The position numbers and the translations under genes were made by a program. The notes beneath the pieces were generated by a model. The model was given only the letters and a program-made list of their open reading frames with translations, was not told where the DNA came from and ran no database searches. From contig JAGAVH010000072.1 in NCBI GenBank assembly GCA_017942025.1, positions 1 through 63,724 of the forward strand: a DNA stretch of 63,724 nucleotides, in the 5' to 3' direction. Positions 33,369 to 42,733 of this stretch are shown piece by piece (positions within the stretch are counted from its first letter, which is position 1; each line of letters begins with the position of its first letter). This DNA comes from Ruminiclostridium sp. (GTDB taxonomy: Bacteria > Bacillota > Clostridia > Oscillospirales > Ruminococcaceae).

Positions 33369-33394
33369 GCCTGAGAAGATATCTTCTCAGGCGT
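33367..33394. terminator. palindromic terminator of the CotH gene
   Basis: A perfect 28-bp palindrome (ACGCCTGAGAAGAT and its complement), 5 bp after the minus-strand stop. On the plus strand AATTTTTAT follows, so it may also stop transcripts from the left. Confidence 0.7.
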
Positions 33395-33399
33395 AATTT

Positions 33400-35484
33400 T
33401 TATCCTAAAATCTTATTGCAATAATTTATCTGTGTTTTTATGTATTTATATCTGCTTGAAAGAAAATCGTTGATGCACTTAACACTTCCATATCCGCCGT
33501 TAATAGCATCTTCTGTAGTACCTGTGCCCTCATAACGAGCAAAGAACTGATCGAAGAGCGGTGAATAGGTTGCCTCAAACATCTTCAGCTGTGTCTTTGC
33601 TCTGCTCTGCTCAAGATTACCCTCAGAAAGTCCTGTAAGCGTATTGCAGAAGTCCTCCTTGAAGGAGTTGTTTGTCATAAGATATGCAAAGCATAAAACA
33701 GCGGGATTATCCGTATCCATATCAAGAAGTCCGTTAGGCTTGTAGTTATCTTCCTTTATGGTGTTTGTACGGGCGTCACCAGAGCCGCTTATACCGCCGA
33801 ATTCCACATCATAGAGCATAAATCTCCAGCGACCATCTGCATATTCGTTACTACTGTCTGTATTTATAGTCTTCCACATAGACCAGTTTTTACCCGGCCA
33901 GTCCCACTTGTTGTTTATCCAGCATTCTACTGCAAAATAATCTCTCACAGAGTCAGGATCAACAAGCTTTATAAATTCGTTATAATCTGCGTCACTCTTT
34001 AAGTTCTTGTGAGTCTTGAAGAAGTTTTTAAGCTCTGTGAAATAGTAATCCTCTTCTTCACCCTCGGGAATTTCACCCTCGTCCAGCTTATAGCCGATTT
34101 CAAGCGCCTCAGCATCGCCCTTGTAGATTACTACATCATCCTTGTTTACACCGTGAAGGTCTTCGAGATAATCGTCTGTGTAATCTTCTTCGAGCACGTA
34201 TGCTCCCCAATATTCGCCGTTTATATATACAACGCAGGGACGTGATTTTTTGGTTTCGATTTCCATATCCTGAACAAGGGACTGCCAGTATGTATCGTTG
34301 AATTTTGCCAGGAAAGCACAGTTGCCGCCCGCACGAAGAACAAGCGTCTTGAACTTATCCATCACTTCGCCCTGGTCATTGAGATAATCCTCACCAAATA
34401 CAGCATATTTGAAATTGTTATCGCTGTAGTCCTTTCTTGCATAGAGTCTGAAGCCCTTCTGGACATCCGAGCGGGAATAGTTACCCTGCACTCTTATACC
34501 GCAGTTCTGATTTATAACCTCGGTTGCTGTGCCATCGGCAGAAAATTCGAACATAGAAAGTGCAATTTCCCTTTCCCAGTCTCTTCCCTTCTGCTTATAG
34601 TTTGCGTCAAGCGAGCGTGCTGTTTCCGGATCGCGCAGACGATTGCCGCTGAGATATTCCTTCAGCGCTTTTTCAAACACGTCACCCTTTACATATATAC
34701 CCTTTGAGCTGTCAAAAAGATCGTCATAATCAATGCTTATGCTGATTACGGCAAGATCCTTTCCTGCCGCTTTACAACTTTCTTTAAGTCCATCTATATG
34801 CTCTTCTGCTGTACCGATAAAATAGGTAGCCGCACTGTCTGCGCCAAAAGTACCGTCAGCCTTCTTTATTGCTGCTCTTACAACTGTGCATTTATCCACA
34901 TCCTTGTCAGCAGGTGCCTTTATCTCACAGGTAAATCCATCTCTCTTGCTGTTCACCTTATTGTAGCTGCCTGCAAAAAGCACAGGATCGACAGCTGATA
35001 CGACATTCTTATCACTCTTTCTGTCGGTGATATTTATAGCGCCCTTATAAAGAACGGCTGTGCCACTTAATGTAGGATCACTACCATCAAGAGTATAATA
35101 TATCTGCCCCTCATAATCAGAGCTTATCGAAAGATCAAAAGCAGAGGCATAAATGCCCGACTCCTTTGAAAAGCTCACAACAGCATCTGCTTCAGGCTCA
35201 GGTGCTTCGGTTGCCGGCGCACTTGTAGTAGTTGTAGTTTCAGGAGCTTTTGTGGTGGTTGTTTCAGGTGCCTTTGTGGTGGTAGTAGTTGTTGTGGTTG
35301 TTTCAGGTGTTGATGTTTCTGTTTTAGATTCACTTGTTGTGGTTTCTGCCTCGGACGAAACATCCGATGGTGTGCTGCTTTCTGTGATACTGCTTTCGGG
35401 AGAAGGCAGGCTTACCTCATTATTATTGCAGGAAGTAAGTAAAAGAGCAGATAATAAAAGTAACGCTAAAATTCTTTTCTTCAT
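33400..35484 (-). CDS. CotH-kinase-family lipoprotein
   Basis: A 694-residue surface lipoprotein. Signal peptide with lipobox LLTSC (Cys 19); a Ser/Thr-rich linker with repeated KAPETTTT units (about 25-95); a chitobiase-C-terminal-like domain with IYYTLDGSDPTLSGTAVLYK (about 125-145); then a CotH domain with CGIRVQGNYSRSDVQKGFRL, TLVLRAGGN, GEYWGAYVLEEDYTDDYL and WPGKNWSMWK. Spore-coat CotH is an atypical protein kinase; related domains occur in gut Clostridia surface and cellulosome proteins. Whether this one phosphorylates anything is unknown. Confidence 0.9.
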   Translation of the reverse strand: MKKRILALLLLSALLLTSCNNNEVSLPSPESSITESSTPSDVSSEAETTTSESKTETSTPETTTTTTTTTKAPETTTTKAPETTTTTSAPATEAPEPEADAVVSFSKESGIYASAFDLSISSDYEGQIYYTLDGSDPTLSGTAVLYKGAINITDRKSDKNVVSAVDPVLFAGSYNKVNSKRDGFTCEIKAPADKDVDKCTVVRAAIKKADGTFGADSAATYFIGTAEEHIDGLKESCKAAGKDLAVISISIDYDDLFDSSKGIYVKGDVFEKALKEYLSGNRLRDPETARSLDANYKQKGRDWEREIALSMFEFSADGTATEVINQNCGIRVQGNYSRSDVQKGFRLYARKDYSDNNFKYAVFGEDYLNDQGEVMDKFKTLVLRAGGNCAFLAKFNDTYWQSLVQDMEIETKKSRPCVVYINGEYWGAYVLEEDYTDDYLEDLHGVNKDDVVIYKGDAEALEIGYKLDEGEIPEGEEEDYYFTELKNFFKTHKNLKSDADYNEFIKLVDPDSVRDYFAVECWINNKWDWPGKNWSMWKTINTDSSNEYADGRWRFMLYDVEFGGISGSGDARTNTIKEDNYKPNGLLDMDTDNPAVLCFAYLMTNNSFKEDFCNTLTGLSEGNLEQSRAKTQLKMFEATYSPLFDQFFARYEGTGTTEDAINGGYGSVKCINDFLSSRYKYIKTQINYCNKILG

Positions 35485-35606
35485 AGATTGACCTTTCTGA
35501 TAGTAGCATTTGTTTTAAATAAAAAGATTTTCACCTTTTTATTATATCATTATTTTGCAAATCGTGTCAACTGTGTATCTGTTTCGTGTCTGTTTTGTGC
35601 AGAAAC

Positions 35607-35630
35607 GACCGCATCCCACCGGATACGGTC
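35607..35630 (-). terminator. terminator of the HD-GYP gene
   Basis: GACCGCATCC pairs with GGATACGGTC (one mismatch) around CACC; on the minus strand GTTTCTGC follows. It lies 16 bp after the stop. Confidence 0.6.
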
Positions 35631-35646
35631 ATCATTTTATGCTATT

Positions 35647-36939
35647 TTATTCAGCATCTGCAAATTCAGCATGCACCTTTTCAACCTTTTCTCTCATCGC
35701 TACAAAAGTATCAGCAATAACAGGATCAAACATCTGTCCGCTGCCCTTGGCAATTATGTCAAAGCACTCGTCCATCGGCATTGCGTCACGATAGCAACGC
35801 TTTTCGGAAACTGCGTCAAATACGTCAGCTACTGCCATAATTCTTGCACAAAGAGGTATCTCTTCACCTGAAAGTCCCTCGGGATATCCCTTGCCGTTCC
35901 ATTTTTCATGGTGATAACGGGCAACCTCGTAAGCCATTGTCTGAAAGGCGTCATTTCCGAGATTCTTATACGCCTCCTGTATTATCTGTCCGCCTTTTAT
36001 AGCATGGAGCTTCATTTTCAGATACTCGTCATCGTCAAGAGAGCCCGGCTTCTGAAGGATGGCATCGGGTACTGATATTTTTCCGATATCATGCATAGGA
36101 GCGGCTTTTAAAAGGTCTGTTATGTAATCCTTTGTGAGTACATTTGCATATAACCCCTTAGCAGACATTTCCTCGGCAATAAGCTTTACATACATACTTG
36201 TACGTTTTACATGTCCGCCTGTATTATCGTCACGGTTTTCTATAAGGTTTGCAAAGCCCATTATCATCTCGTCGTGATATCTTGATATTTCCTTTAGTGC
36301 AGGGTCCTCCTGATTCATATAGATGCCGAGAATGATTACTGTAACTCCTATACTTGAAATTGTAATATCGGTAAGGAATATCTGCATTACCGTAACCAAA
36401 GCAAGCACAAAAAGGAAGGTAAACACACTTGTGCGCTTATTGTTTTCTATGTATCTCCAGCTTCTTATAAAGGTACCTATAGCAAAGGCGATGTAAAGTC
36501 CCGCCATAACAAAGCAGTTATATACAGATATCTGCATATTTACTTCGTAATCCGTCAGCCAGATAGTAAGTATGTTAATTATAACAAGCAGAATATTTAC
36601 CGCAAAGGGGATAAAGATTATTATCCTGAAGCCTAAGGATTTCGGGAAAGAGCCTGTAATGTGCAGCATATAGAGGAACATCACAAAGATAACTCCGTCA
36701 AAGCATATGAGATAAATCATATGAAATACATCGATTATCTCAGGAGAAGCCATAAATTCACCCGATCTGAGAATCGTATGCACACCATCAAAAATAATGG
36801 TAATTACACCGATTGCCAGCAATTCGTCAAAAAAGCTTTCCTGTAGTCTTCTTTTGTATTTTTTTAAATCGCGATAGTATATCATAGTGATATAAAGAAG
36901 TATCACCATACATCCTACCTGAAGTAAACAACTTGTCAT
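35647..36939 (-). CDS. membrane HD-GYP phosphodiesterase
   Basis: A 430-residue protein with about seven N-terminal hydrophobic helices (1-210) as a membrane sensor, then an HD-GYP domain. The catalytic motifs are intact: MHDIGKISVPDAILQKPG (HD) and YHHEKWNGKGYPEGLSG (GYP), followed by IMAVADVFDAVSEKR. HD-GYP proteins hydrolyse cyclic di-GMP. A GGDEF cyclase is encoded at 56608. ATG 36939 follows ACGGAGGAAAACTT; an upstream ATG at 36966 would overlap the MATE gene. Confidence 0.92.
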   Translation of the reverse strand: MTSCLLQVGCMVILLYITMIYYRDLKKYKRRLQESFFDELLAIGVITIIFDGVHTILRSGEFMASPEIIDVFHMIYLICFDGVIFVMFLYMLHITGSFPKSLGFRIIIFIPFAVNILLVIINILTIWLTDYEVNMQISVYNCFVMAGLYIAFAIGTFIRSWRYIENNKRTSVFTFLFVLALVTVMQIFLTDITISSIGVTVIILGIYMNQEDPALKEISRYHDEMIMGFANLIENRDDNTGGHVKRTSMYVKLIAEEMSAKGLYANVLTKDYITDLLKAAPMHDIGKISVPDAILQKPGSLDDDEYLKMKLHAIKGGQIIQEAYKNLGNDAFQTMAYEVARYHHEKWNGKGYPEGLSGEEIPLCARIMAVADVFDAVSEKRCYRDAMPMDECFDIIAKGSGQMFDPVIADTFVAMREKVEKVHAEFADAE

Positions 36940-36962
36940 AAGTTTTCCTCCGTATATGCGGA

Positions 36963-38351
36963 TCAATTATTATCTGAAACAATATTTGAAAGCCATATGC
37001 CCTTTTTTACGAGTATAAGACCTATTACACATTTGATTATTTCAAGTCCCTGTCCGATCATATAAAGCCACATTATCGGAAGAGCAGTAAAATGTGCAAT
37101 AACAGCTACCACAGGCACTACCAACGCCCACGAGAAGACGCAGTCAAACAGAAAGGTTATAAAGGTCTTTCCGCCCGAACGTATAGTGAAATAAGTGGAG
37201 TGAAGTGTTCCGTGCACAGGCATAAACACCGCGCTGATAATTATAAACATTGTAGCAAGTCCGCGCACATTGTCAGAGGTATTATAGGCAAGTGGGAAAA
37301 GTCCCGAAAATGCCGCCATTACACCACCTACAACCACGCACATTCCACCTGAAAAGGCTATAAGACGTGGTGCCGCCTTCTTTGCCTGCTCCATTTCTCC
37401 TGCTCCCAGCAGCTGTCCGATTACCACCGATACACCTGAGCCGAAGGCAATAAACATTACATTGAACAGGTTTATAACCGTGTTTGCAATATTAAGTCCG
37501 GCGACTACATCTATACCTCTTATAGAATAAAGCTGTACAAGCATTGATACACCTGCACCCCACAGACATTCGTTTGCTGTAAGAGGAATAAGTCCCTTTA
37601 CCGTTATCCTGCCTGCAAGCTTTCCGGGTACTTTAAGACTACGGTACACGCCTTTTATAAATGCCAGCTTTCTGCTGTTTGCGTGAGTCCATATAATAAC
37701 TATACCGGCCTGAACAAATCTTGAAATAACTGTAGCAATCGCCGCACCCTCTACACCAAGCTTCGGAAATCCGAAAGAACCGAAAATAAGAAGATAGTTA
37801 AGCATAGTATTGACTAATACCGCTGCTATGCCTGCCGCCATAGGTACAGTTGCCGTTCCGCCCTCACGCAGTGTGCCTGAATATACCTGCTCAACAGTAA
37901 ATGGGATAAGTCCTATCAGCATTATAGCCATATATCGCTTTGCAAACCCGAAGGTCAGCTCAAGGTCTATGCCTTCCTCTGCCGTATGAAGATAGGCGGC
38001 TATAAGATTATCTCCGAATATTGTAAATATTAAAATTCCTATCAGCATAATAGCAACAGAGGCTATCGTCTTATATCTGAAGGTGCTTTTTACACCATCC
38101 ATATCGTTTTTTCCAAAAAACTGCGCACAGAATATTCCTGCTCCCGATAATGCTCCGAAAACCGTCAGATTATAGACAAAAAACAGCTGGTTTACTATCG
38201 CAACACCTGACATCTGTTCTGTGCCTGTCTGCCCTACCATTATATTATCTATAAGGGCAACGAAGTTTGTTATAAGATTCTGAATCATTACAGGAACAGC
38301 TATAAGCAGAGTTCTCTTGAAGAAACGACCGCTGTTTATTGTTGTTTCCAT
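36963..38351 (-). CDS. MATE family efflux transporter
   Basis: A 462-residue, 12-helix transporter of the MATE family, exporting drugs or metabolites in exchange for Na+ or H+. The N-terminal half has LITNFVALIDNIMVGQTG and GVAIVNQLFFVYNLTVFG; EGGTATVPMAAGIAAVLVNT and GFPKLGVEGAAIATVISRF are typical. Substrate unknown. The HD-GYP gene follows after 23 bp, so both may share one transcript. Confidence 0.9.
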   Translation of the reverse strand: METTINSGRFFKRTLLIAVPVMIQNLITNFVALIDNIMVGQTGTEQMSGVAIVNQLFFVYNLTVFGALSGAGIFCAQFFGKNDMDGVKSTFRYKTIASVAIMLIGILIFTIFGDNLIAAYLHTAEEGIDLELTFGFAKRYMAIMLIGLIPFTVEQVYSGTLREGGTATVPMAAGIAAVLVNTMLNYLLIFGSFGFPKLGVEGAAIATVISRFVQAGIVIIWTHANSRKLAFIKGVYRSLKVPGKLAGRITVKGLIPLTANECLWGAGVSMLVQLYSIRGIDVVAGLNIANTVINLFNVMFIAFGSGVSVVIGQLLGAGEMEQAKKAAPRLIAFSGGMCVVVGGVMAAFSGLFPLAYNTSDNVRGLATMFIIISAVFMPVHGTLHSTYFTIRSGGKTFITFLFDCVFSWALVVPVVAVIAHFTALPIMWLYMIGQGLEIIKCVIGLILVKKGIWLSNIVSDNN

Positions 38352-38498
38352 ATAAATTCCTTTTTCTACACTTTTCTGTATTTTATATATAAGATAATTT
38401 TATCATTTTTTTCTTGTTATGTCAATAGAAATCAGCTGTTAAAAAATAAACAAAAGCCTTATTTAATGCCGATTTGTGAACACCCCACAGCAAAGACT

Positions 38499-38527
38499 CG
38501 CCCGACCTCTTTTTTCGAGATCGGGCG
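38499..38527 (-). terminator. terminator of the minus-strand lacI-type gene
   Basis: On the minus strand CGCCCGATCTC pairs with GAGGTCGGGCG around seven bases, 12 bp after the stop; a T-tract is weak. Confidence 0.65.
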
Positions 38528-38539
38528 TTTTGTACAATA

Positions 38540-39535
38540 TCAGTCGCCTGTCGAATCACGCAGTACAAGGCTGTGTGACAAGGTGTAAAGATTGTGGTCC
38601 GGTGTGTCAGCCTTCATATTTTCGATAAGCTTTTCGATTACAAGCTTACCCTGAGCATAACAAGGCTGTTCAACAGTTGACAGATGGGGAACGAACATAT
38701 GAGAATATGCAATATTGTCAAATCCCATAAACATAAGATCCTTACCTATTCTGTAACCCTTTGACAGAGCATAGTTCATAGCGCCTATGGCTATCATATC
38801 GGAAATAGCGAAAATAGCAGTCGGTGGGCTGGGAAGATTCATAAGATATTCGCAACCTGTCATACCCTGCTCTGTTTCGTAGCTACCAAAATAAACATAT
38901 TCTTCATTATAAGGGATATCGTTGTCCTTTAAAGCGAGCTTATAACCAATCTCACGGTCAATACTTGACTGGCTTCTCTGAAGAGTGGTGATAAGTCCTA
39001 TCTTCTTGTGTCCCTTTCTGATAAGATAATTTACAGCGTCTCTGCCTGCCTTTACATTATCTATAGTTACCGTAAGCACATTACAGTTATCAAGTCTTTC
39101 CAGACACATGGCGATATTGTGCTTTTCACCAAGGGCGTTGATGGTATTTGCATCAAGCTTCGGGCCTAACAGAACCGCACCGTCAACAGCTCTTGAAAAC
39201 AGCATTCCGAGCAGATGCATTTCGTGGTTCGGGTCGTTCTGTGTGGTTGCGATAAGTACATCATAACCCTGCGCATAGGCTGCCGCCTCCATACCTCTGA
39301 TAACATCGGAATAGAAGCTCTGCTCTGTAGACGCTATAATGGCAAGGATTCTTCTGGTTTCGCTCTTTCTTAAATCTCTGCCAAGGAAATTCGGACTGTA
39401 GCCAAGACTTTCTACAGCGTCATTTACTGCTTTTATAGCTTCATCCGATACATTGGATTTTTTATTGAGTACACGGGAAACTGTCGCAACCGAAACGTTT
39501 GCCATCTTTGCAACATCTTTTATTGTAACGCTCAT
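38540..39535 (-). CDS. LacI family transcriptional regulator
   Basis: A 331-residue LacI/GalR repressor. N-terminal HTH TIKDVAKMANVSVATVSRVL with hinge NKKSNVSDEAIKAV, then the periplasmic-binding-like effector domain (ILAIIASTEQSFYSDVIRGM, DGAVLLGP, GHKKIGLITTLQ, PTAIFAISDMIAIGAMNYAL). The effector is probably a sugar, but no sugar genes are adjacent. ATG follows a GGGGGTAAGT ribosome site. A palindrome (39585-39598) covers its -35 region, which suggests self-repression. Confidence 0.94.
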   Translation of the reverse strand: MSVTIKDVAKMANVSVATVSRVLNKKSNVSDEAIKAVNDAVESLGYSPNFLGRDLRKSETRRILAIIASTEQSFYSDVIRGMEAAAYAQGYDVLIATTQNDPNHEMHLLGMLFSRAVDGAVLLGPKLDANTINALGEKHNIAMCLERLDNCNVLTVTIDNVKAGRDAVNYLIRKGHKKIGLITTLQRSQSSIDREIGYKLALKDNDIPYNEEYVYFGSYETEQGMTGCEYLMNLPSPPTAIFAISDMIAIGAMNYALSKGYRIGKDLMFMGFDNIAYSHMFVPHLSTVEQPCYAQGKLVIEKLIENMKADTPDHNLYTLSHSLVLRDSTGD

Positions 39536-39570
39536 ACTTACCCCCGATTAGAAATTTTATACTATATACA

Positions 39571-39599
39571 ATTATACTATATTATGAAAACCTTTTCAA
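39571..39599 (-). promoter_or_regulatory. promoter and palindromic operator of the minus-strand lacI
   Basis: TTGAAA (39599-39594), a 17-bp spacer and TATAAT (39576-39571) on the minus strand. The palindrome TGAAAA-CC-TTTTCA (39585-39598) overlaps the -35 box and resembles catabolite-type LacI operators, with CC instead of CG at the centre. Confidence 0.65.
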
Positions 39600-39761
39600 T
39601 GTGACAAATAAACAAAATTCCCACAAAAAATTTATATATTCTTACCATTTGGTCAAAAAGCTTACAAATGTGCTTAAATTTAAGTAAAAAATTCTGAAAT
39701 CGCCCCCAAAAACCAAATCTATAGTAATTTAACTAAATATTTATAGAAATTTATTGTTTTT

Positions 39762-39805
39762 TGTGATATTTGGTACTTTACAAATATCACATTTTAGGTT
39801 ACAAT
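39762..39805 (+). promoter_or_regulatory. inverted-repeat operator and promoter of the plus-strand lacI
   Basis: TGTGATATTTG (39762-39772) and CAAATATCACA (39781-39791) form a perfect 11-bp inverted repeat around 8 bp. The right arm overlaps the -35 TTTACA (39777-39782); TACAAT (39800-39805) follows after 17 bp. Confidence 0.7.
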
Positions 39806-39864
39806 ATAGTATAGAGATTCTTTAAGGTTATTACCTAAAGAAAAATAACTAGGAAAGAAGAAAA

Positions 39865-40887
39865 TTGCAGATGAAAAAGAAAAGTGTAACAATGAGCGAT
39901 ATCGCAAAGTCAATGGATATAAGCACCGTAACGGTATCAAAAGCCCTTGGAGATAAGGACGGCGTAAGCGAGGAGCTCCGTGAAAAAATAAAGCAGAAGG
40001 CAAATGAAATGGGTTATCGTTTCAGTTTCTCCTCCAAAGCATCCAAGGATGGATTCACTTTCAATATAAGCATTGTTGTAGCAAAGCATTTTATAAGTGA
40101 CGCAAGCGCATTCTACTGGGTAATGTACCGTCATATTGTAGAGCTTTTACAAAAGCAGAACTATTATGGTATCCTCGACGTTATAACCGACAAGGATGTA
40201 GCAGAAAAGAACATTCCTAATTCCGTTGCTGATAAAAAGGTAGATGGCATAATCGTACTGGGGCAGCTTGAAGACAATTATGTAAAAGAGCTTTTTGATC
40301 TTAATATTCCCGTTGTATTCCTTGATTTCTACAGCAGCGACAGTCGTACAGATACTATTTTGTCAGACAGCTTCTTCGGCTCTTATATGCTGACAAATCA
40401 CCTTATCGCAAATGGTCACAGAAACATCGGATTCTTAGGCTCTATAAACTCCACCTCCAGCATTCAGGACAGATATTTAGGCTACTACAAGGCGCTTCTT
40501 GAAAAGAATATCCCTGTAAACCCTGAGTGGGTAATTGAAGACAGAGGTCCCGATGGTACAGGCTACCCTTCCTACAAGCTTCCTGCTGAAATGCCAACAG
40601 CCTTCGTCTGCAACTGTGACGAGGCGGCGTATATTCTTTTGAATCAGCTCAAATCCGAGGGATATTCAGTACCCGATGATATTTCTGTTGTAGGATATGA
40701 CAATCACATTTATTCAACTATCGCAAATCCGAGAATTACTACTATAGATGTTGACAGCAAGAGAATGTCTGCCGAAGCAGTAGAAACCATCATCAAGAAA
40801 ATACGTGACAAAAATTATTCACGAGGCAGAACTCTCGTTACAGGAAAAATAATATACAGGGACAGCGTAAAGACGATAAAGAAATGA
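39865..40887 (+). CDS. LacI family transcriptional regulator
   Basis: A 340-residue LacI-type regulator, with HTH MSDIAKSMDISTVTVSKALG, hinge EELREKIKQKANEMGY, then an effector domain (VDGIIVLGQLEDNYVKELFD, GHRNIGFLGSINSTSSIQDR, ISVVGYDNHIYSTIANPRIT). The operator-like inverted repeat upstream suggests autoregulation or control by another regulator. Start is TTG 39865, 7 bp after AGGAAAG, or ATG 39871. Its stop overlaps the start of tatD in ATGA. Confidence 0.93.
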   Translation: MQMKKKSVTMSDIAKSMDISTVTVSKALGDKDGVSEELREKIKQKANEMGYRFSFSSKASKDGFTFNISIVVAKHFISDASAFYWVMYRHIVELLQKQNYYGILDVITDKDVAEKNIPNSVADKKVDGIIVLGQLEDNYVKELFDLNIPVVFLDFYSSDSRTDTILSDSFFGSYMLTNHLIANGHRNIGFLGSINSTSSIQDRYLGYYKALLEKNIPVNPEWVIEDRGPDGTGYPSYKLPAEMPTAFVCNCDEAAYILLNQLKSEGYSVPDDISVVGYDNHIYSTIANPRITTIDVDSKRMSAEAVETIIKKIRDKNYSRGRTLVTGKIIYRDSVKTIKK

Positions 40888-41654
40888 AGATAATAGATAC
40901 ACATGCCCACTATGATGACAGACAGTTTGATGCTGACAGATACAAGCTTATCGAAAGAATTCTCAGCGATAATGTACTTGCGTTTATAAACATCGGCTGT
41001 GATATAAAAAGCAGTAACTTCTCTGCTGATTTATCAGAAAAATATGATAATGTTTTTGCTTCTGTCGGAATACATCCGGAGATGGCATCAGACATTGAAG
41101 AAGGATATATAGAAAAATTAAAAGAGCTTGCCAAAAGAAAAAAGGTAGTAGCTATTGGTGAGATAGGTCTTGATTATCATTACGAGGGCTATGACAGAGA
41201 AAAGCAGATAAAGCTTTTCAAAGAGCAGATTATCCTTGCTAAGGAGCTTGGCTTACCGATAATCATACATTCCCGTGACGCAACCGAGGACACGATGAGC
41301 ATTCTGAGGGAATTACGTCCCGAAAAAGCGGTGATGCATTGCTATTCAGGAAGTGCAGAAACCGCCGAAGAGCTTGTTAAAATGGGCATTATGGTAAGCT
41401 TTACCGGTGTGCTGACCTTTAAAAATTCCAAAAAGGCTGTAAAAGCCTGCGAGGTTATTCCTACAGATATGCTGATGCTGGAAACGGACAGCCCATATAT
41501 GGCACCCACCGGCTACAGAGGACAGCGATGCGATAGCTCGATGACGGTAGTCACAGCGGAAAAGCTGGCAGAAATAAAGGGATTATCCACACAAGAGGCT
41601 ATCACAATCTGCAATAATAATGCCATCCGATTCTTTTGTCTTGATTTAAAGTAA
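40884..41654 (+). CDS. tatD: TatD family deoxyribonuclease
   Basis: A 256-residue TIM-barrel metal-dependent hydrolase of the TatD family, 3'-5' nuclease in studied members. Visible motifs: IDTHAHYDDRQFD, GEIGLDYHYEGYDRE, PIIIHSRDATEDTM, VMHCYSGSAETAEEL and LETDSPYMAPTGYRGQR. Starts within the lacI stop (ATGA), so translation is coupled. More often this gene sits next to metG or rnmV in Firmicutes. Confidence 0.93.
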   Translation: MKIIDTHAHYDDRQFDADRYKLIERILSDNVLAFINIGCDIKSSNFSADLSEKYDNVFASVGIHPEMASDIEEGYIEKLKELAKRKKVVAIGEIGLDYHYEGYDREKQIKLFKEQIILAKELGLPIIIHSRDATEDTMSILRELRPEKAVMHCYSGSAETAEELVKMGIMVSFTGVLTFKNSKKAVKACEVIPTDMLMLETDSPYMAPTGYRGQRCDSSMTVVTAEKLAEIKGLSTQEAITICNNNAIRFFCLDLK

Positions 41655-41698
41655 GAAATATGTTAAAATAGTAAAAACTAAGAAAGGTTATACTACGA

Positions 41699-42631
41699 AT
41701 GGAATCTGACGCCCGAAAACCAGGAAAAATAAGAAAAGCTTTACTTTACCCGTTCATACTTCTCAATAAAGGCCTTGACAAAATGCTGTCAAAGGCTCTT
41801 GGAGAAGGCTACTACGGCAAGGATAACGTAACCCAGGACGGAATTATGTCAATGGTTGACGCCGGAAATGAATACGGCAGTCTTGAGGATGAATCTGCCC
41901 AGATGATAAACAATGTGTTTGAATTCGGCGATATGGTAGCATCCGATGTAATGACACACCGAACGAATATAGTAGGGGTAGAGGTCGATTCGCCTCTTGA
42001 TGATATTGTTTATATTGCCCTTGAAAAAGGCTTTTCCAGAATACCCGTGTACAAAGATAACATTGACGCTATAATCGGCATTGTTATAGTAAAGGACCTT
42101 TTATGCCTTGTAGGAAACAATAACAAGGATAAGCTGAAGATATCCGATTTTTTAAGAGAAGTAGTATATATACCCGAATCCTGCTCCTGCTCAGACGCCT
42201 TTAAATTTCTGACAAATCTTAAAACCGGTATGGGTGTCGTGGTGGACGAATACGGCGGCACAGCCGGAATCATAACCCTTGAAGACATCATTGAATCTAT
42301 TATGGGCGATATTGAGGATGAATATGACGAAGAAATCGAGCTCATAATACCCAGGAACGGAGGAGCATACGAAGTAAACGGCGAAGCCGATCCCGAAGAG
42401 GTTCTGGAGCTTTTCGGATACCAGCTTGAAGAAAATCACGAATATGATACCATTGCAGGCTTTGTTACCGATCTGCTTGGGTACATCCCCGAAGAAGAGG
42501 GAGAGCATCCCAAGGTAAGATACAGGGATATTATGTTCAAGGTAAAGAGCGTAGAAAACAACTGTATCGAGCAGATAATAGTAAGGCCCTGCAAGGAAGA
42601 AGAGCTTGCAGAAGCGATAAGCGACGAATAA
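41699..42631 (+). CDS. CorC/HlyC-like CBS-domain protein
   Basis: A 310-residue protein with the core of the CorC/HlyC group: EDESAQMINNVFEFGDMVASD with VMTHRTNIV, two CBS domains (about 65-185; GFSRIPVYKDNIDAIIGIV and VVVDEYGGTAGIITLEDIIE), and the C-terminal FAD-linked transporter-associated domain (VNGEADPEEVLELFG). The N-terminal DUF21 membrane domain of larger homologues is missing, although a mildly hydrophobic stretch remains at residues 12-22. It may influence Mg2+/Co2+ transport. Confidence 0.88.
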   Translation: MESDARKPGKIRKALLYPFILLNKGLDKMLSKALGEGYYGKDNVTQDGIMSMVDAGNEYGSLEDESAQMINNVFEFGDMVASDVMTHRTNIVGVEVDSPLDDIVYIALEKGFSRIPVYKDNIDAIIGIVIVKDLLCLVGNNNKDKLKISDFLREVVYIPESCSCSDAFKFLTNLKTGMGVVVDEYGGTAGIITLEDIIESIMGDIEDEYDEEIELIIPRNGGAYEVNGEADPEEVLELFGYQLEENHEYDTIAGFVTDLLGYIPEEEGEHPKVRYRDIMFKVKSVENNCIEQIIVRPCKEEELAEAISDE

Positions 42632-42636
42632 AACAC

Positions 42637-42668
42637 AAAGCACCTTTGAATTTTCCCGAAGGTGCTTT
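42637..42668. terminator. terminator after the CBS gene
   Basis: AAAGCACCTT pairs with AAGGTGCTTT around 12 bases, 5 bp after the stop. Confidence 0.75.
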
Positions 42669-42733
42669 ATCTGTAATATCAGACAAATTGTAGTGAATAG
42701 AATTAACCATTACCAAAAAGAAAGGTGATGGTT

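Noticed and set aside
35153-35491. Plus-strand open frame with valine runs over the CotH gene start
   Set aside because: It is the complement of the Thr codons in the KAPETTTT linker of the minus-strand lipoprotein gene, which has signal peptide, domains and ribosome site.
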